The notes beneath the pieces were generated by a model that saw nothing but the letters and a program-made list of their open reading frames with translations, ran no database searches and had not been told where the DNA came from. A stretch of 7,673 bases of DNA from Deltaproteobacteria bacterium (lineage in GTDB: Bacteria; Desulfobacterota; GWC2-55-46), in assembly GCA_016234955.1 (NCBI GenBank), contig JACRNN010000240.1, positions 1 to 7,673 of the forward strand, read 5' to 3'. How positions within the stretch are numbered: position 1 is the stretch's first letter; each line of letters opens with the position of its first letter. Of this stretch, positions 6,414-7,673 are shown in pieces. A program made the translations under genes and the position numbers.

Positions 6414-6477
6414 AACGCTAAAAAAGTGAAACCTCCACGGCCTTGAACGCCCCGGAGGTTTCAGAACGCTAAAAAAA
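6414..6477. repeat. Hairpin bounded by 12-bp direct repeats
   Basis: A perfect 10-bp inverted repeat, TGAAACCTCC (6427-6436) and GGAGGTTTCA (6454-6463), lies between two identical 12-bp strings AACGCTAAAAAA (6414-6425 and 6465-6476), with a single G on each side. The arrangement recalls a tiny palindromic insertion with a target duplication, but A-rich direct repeats could also come from local duplication. Related sequence occurs at 162-222. Confidence 0.6.
6420..6463 (-). terminator. Probable - strand intrinsic terminator upstream of metH
   Basis: Read on the - strand, the 10-bp stem of 6427-6463 is followed by one C and then six T residues (6425-6420). On the + strand the right side has no T-run, so it would act in one direction only, stopping - strand transcripts before they reach the metH promoter. 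The nearest - strand gene ends at 6830, some 370 bases away. Confidence 0.55.
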
Positions 6478-6552
6478 CCCCTGAAGTCCCCCCTCGGTAC
6501 TGCCGATAAATAAACTACAGGGAAGTGGCGATCCAACAGGGAGGTTAAAGCC

Positions 6553-6735
6553 ATGTCCGTACTCCAGCACTACTTCAACAGCCTGCATGTATTCTGTCTC
6601 CTTATATCCCTCGGGGTCGGCAAGAGGAGGGCCTTGAGGCTGGCCCGCGCGTGGGAGAGATGCGCGCACCCGCTCCTGTACTACAGGGCCTGGGCTCCTG
6701 TGCCGGTAGCCGTGGAAAAACGCCGCAGGGGATAG
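6553..6735 (+). CDS. Small basic protein of unknown function (60 residues)
   Basis: I do not recognise this gene. The frame starts with ATG preceded by AGGGAGG eight bases upstream, one of the best ribosome binding sites in the window, which is the main argument that it is real. The product has a short N-terminus, then SLHVFCLLISLGVGKRRALRLARAWERC (residues 10-37), which reads as a mildly hydrophobic helix, a GVGK turn and a basic amphipathic helix, and ends in a basic tail, EKRRRG. There are two cysteines (15 and 37) and no signal peptide. The helix-turn-helix-like spacing and charge suggest nucleic-acid or membrane-surface binding, but that is a guess. It is convergent with the 148-residue gene on the right and divergent from metH on the left. 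The block GGTTAAAGCCA at its start codon recurs at 174-184. A weak AT-rich patch near 6505-6517 could hold a promoter. Confidence 0.55.
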   Translation: MSVLQHYFNSLHVFCLLISLGVGKRRALRLARAWERCAHPLLYYRAWAPVPVAVEKRRRG

Positions 6736-6829
6736 AGCCGGGGGTAGGTCCAGCCAAAGATCTGGGATGGATGCCGACCGAAATGAAAGTCGCAAACAGT
6801 GGCGCACCTGAAACTACGGCTACGTCCTC

Positions 6830-7276
6830 CTATTCGTCAACCCTTTCCTTTTTCGCCACCTTGCCGTCAATGATGGTTATTATGGTCGCCCTGTTGCTGT
6901 AATCGCCTTTATATACGTATTGTTTTTTTTCGAGATATTGGTCCGCCTGTGAGCCGGTCTTGCCGCTCCGCGGGTCAGGCCCTGTGCTTTTGACATACCC
7001 CAGATCGATTATTTCGCATGGCGGGCCGAACTTGCCTGTCAACGCGGCCTCGCTCCAGGGCGCGCTGATGGAACCGTCGCTTATCAGTCCGAATTCACGC
7101 ACATCCAGCGACTTGCATTTGCGATTGTCTGAATCTCCGGCATCGTTGCTTGCGATAAGGGTTGAGGACACGATGTGATTTTTCCGAGCCAAATCATCCC
7201 CTATCTGTGTCGAATCAACAATGGACTGTCCGCCAACGATAGTAAGGACAGTGTAAAAATAAATATTTTTGAACAT
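6830..7276 (-). CDS. Hypothetical protein, probably exported, BamE/DUF2845-like pattern
   Basis: I do not recognise a family with certainty. I place the start at the ATG ending at 7276 because AAGGAG lies eight bases upstream; an in-frame ATG at 7303 lacks such a site. The 148-residue product begins MFKN and a hydrophobic run IYFYTVLTIVGG (5-16), which could be a signal peptide or anchor, although the cleavage site is unclear. The middle, GLISDGSISAPWSEAALTGK with FGPPCE (63-88), and the end, ATIITIIDGKVAKKERVD, follow the general pattern of small periplasmic proteins of the SmpA/BamE or DUF2845 type: a start signal with a 'G...s...v...fGpP' stretch, then strands ending in 'dGkV'. Two cysteines (54 and 87) could form a disulfide. 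Base composition is AT-richer than the genes to the left. The gene is isolated, with a terminator at 7304-7342 just upstream. Confidence 0.65.
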   Translation of the reverse strand: MFKNIYFYTVLTIVGGQSIVDSTQIGDDLARKNHIVSSTLIASNDAGDSDNRKCKSLDVREFGLISDGSISAPWSEAALTGKFGPPCEIIDLGYVKSTGPDPRSGKTGSQADQYLEKKQYVYKGDYSNRATIITIIDGKVAKKERVDE

Positions 7277-7303
7277 CAGAGTCTCTCCTTTTCTTGGTTC
7301 CAA

Positions 7304-7342
7304 AAAATATGAGGGCTGTCAAACTGACAGCCCTCATATTTT
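7304..7342. terminator. Strong bidirectional intrinsic terminator
   Basis: A perfect 17-bp stem (7304-7320 with 7326-7342) has the core GAGGGCTGTC and GACAGCCCTC around the loop AAACT. An A-run lies on the left flank and a T-rich run on the right, so it can work on both strands. On the - strand it would close the frame ending at 7357 and insulate the 148-residue gene, whose start lies 28 bases further on. Confidence 0.9.
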
Positions 7343-7356
7343 ATTTGAACCGTGGT

Positions 7357-7666
7357 TTAATTACAACTGCTTCGGTTCGTGATTGTCCTTGTTCTGTCTG
7401 TAATCAATTTATACCCGTTACTCGGATATCTTTCCCAATAGGTACAGACCTCTACCCCGGAAACGCCGTCATAATCCTTTATGGATTGTATTGTAAAAAA
7501 ATAGTTGCTTGTGAAATCATAATTGTTTGTCTGGAGGTAGTATAAAAAGGTGTGTAAATAGATAGAAGGCGGTGTATCCTTCAGGTTCGCCAGAACCGGG
7601 CTTTGAGGCCCAAAGAAAGGAGTACAACCGCCATGAGCAAGTACACCATTGAAAGCACACCTGAGT
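7357..7666 (-). pseudogene. Open frame without a start codon, possible 3' remnant of a gene
   Basis: On the - strand a frame runs open for about 102 codons between a TGA near the window edge (7667-7669) and a TAA at 7357-7359, but contains no ATG or GTG; its only TTG is about 20 codons from the stop. The downstream half reads like a natural protein, for example SIKDYDGVSGVEVCTYWER and, after it, NGYKLITDRTRTITN, and the stop is followed 15 bases later by a strong terminator. The upstream part overlaps the leader and first codons of the + strand gene at 7633. The simplest reading is the surviving C-terminal end of a gene whose 5' part was lost when the right-hand sequence arrived. I recognise no family. 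Chance openness in AT-rich DNA cannot be excluded. Confidence 0.35.
7565..7632 (+). promoter_or_regulatory. Structured 5' leader that can hide the ribosome binding site
   Basis: The 68 bases before the ATG at 7633 can fold into a closed multi-branch structure. GGCGGTGTA (7568-7576) pairs with TACAACCGCC (7623-7632) with one bulged A; inside are GGTTC (7584-7588) with GAACC (7593-7597) and GGGC (7598-7601) with GCCC (7608-7611). CCTT (7578-7581) can pair with AAGG (7617-7620) of the ribosome binding site. Alternatively CCTTC (7578-7582) pairs with GAAGG (7565-7569), which would break the outer stem and free the site. This is the layout expected of a translational switch, but I could not match it to a known riboswitch class. 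Confidence 0.45.
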
Positions 7667-7673
7667 CAAGGCC
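7633..7673 (+). CDS. 5' end of an unidentified gene, cut by the window edge
   Basis: An ATG at 7633 follows AAAGGAG with ten bases of spacing, a good ribosome binding site. Only 13 full codons are visible, reading MSKYTIESTPESR, which is too short for any family assignment. The N-terminus is polar, with no signal peptide so far. The gene has an unusually folded leader (7565-7632) that would control its translation, and a loosely promoter-like AT-rich stretch around 7541-7560. It runs opposite to the broken - strand frame it overlaps. Confidence 0.6.
   Translation, partial: MSKYTIESTPESR

Noticed and set aside
6469..6807. 112-codon - strand frame opposite the 60-codon ORF
   Set aside because: It has no ribosome binding site, is rich in Pro/Arg/Ser as shadow frames usually are, and conflicts with the + strand ORF that has a strong site.
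7294..7545. 83-codon + strand frame from the terminator to 7545
   Set aside because: Its start codon lies upstream of a 17-bp terminator stem that it would have to read through, and it has no ribosome binding site; the - strand reading of this DNA is more protein-like.

Overview
The window reads as a stretch of chromosome from a GC-rich bacterium. The ordinary coding part has many GC-ending codons, yet AGG (Arg) and ATA (Ile) are used freely. Together with a short MetH and a half-size TauE/SafE protein, this suggests an uncultured Desulfobacterota- or Nitrospirota-like lineage. That placement is inference; no taxonomic marker gene is present.

Layout, left to right. The 3' end of a RadC-family (JAB domain) gene runs on the + strand (1-139). 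It faces an alpha-carbonic anhydrase on the - strand (292-1080) across a shared bidirectional terminator (229-272). From 1081 to 1388 there is a gene-free stretch dominated by a 125-bp near-symmetric inverted repeat (1122-1246), which probably lies in the leader of the carbonic anhydrase mRNA. Then follow, all on the - strand, a half-size TauE/SafE membrane protein (1389-1757), greA (1956-2447), a TrmA/RlmD-type rRNA methyltransferase (2528-3847) and a cobalamin-dependent methionine synthase without the AdoMet reactivation domain (3852-6269). metH has a near-consensus sigma-70 promoter (6317-6345). rlmD starts four bases after the metH stop, at a TTG, so the two are probably coupled.

Upstream of metH the character changes. 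Positions 6380-6480 hold hairpins, one of them (6427-6463) bounded by 12-bp direct repeats. Parts of this segment recur at 162-222 beside the RadC gene. A 60-codon + strand ORF with a strong ribosome binding site follows (6553-6735), then an AT-richer segment: an unrecognised, probably exported 148-residue protein on the - strand (6830-7276), a strong bidirectional terminator (7304-7342), and an open - strand frame with no usable start (7357-7666) that looks like the remnant 3' end of a gene. The window ends in the first 13 codons of a + strand gene (start 7633). Its leader (7565-7632) can fold into an elaborate structure that hides the ribosome binding site.

The conserved genes cover methionine/one-carbon metabolism (metH), rRNA modification (rlmD), transcription elongation (greA), CO2/bicarbonate interconversion and anion export; apart from metH-rlmD, shared function is not evident. 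The most unusual material is the non-coding structure: the palindromic element at 1122-1246, the hairpin with direct repeats at 6414-6477, and the folded leader at 7565-7632. I did not find a clearly new multi-gene system.
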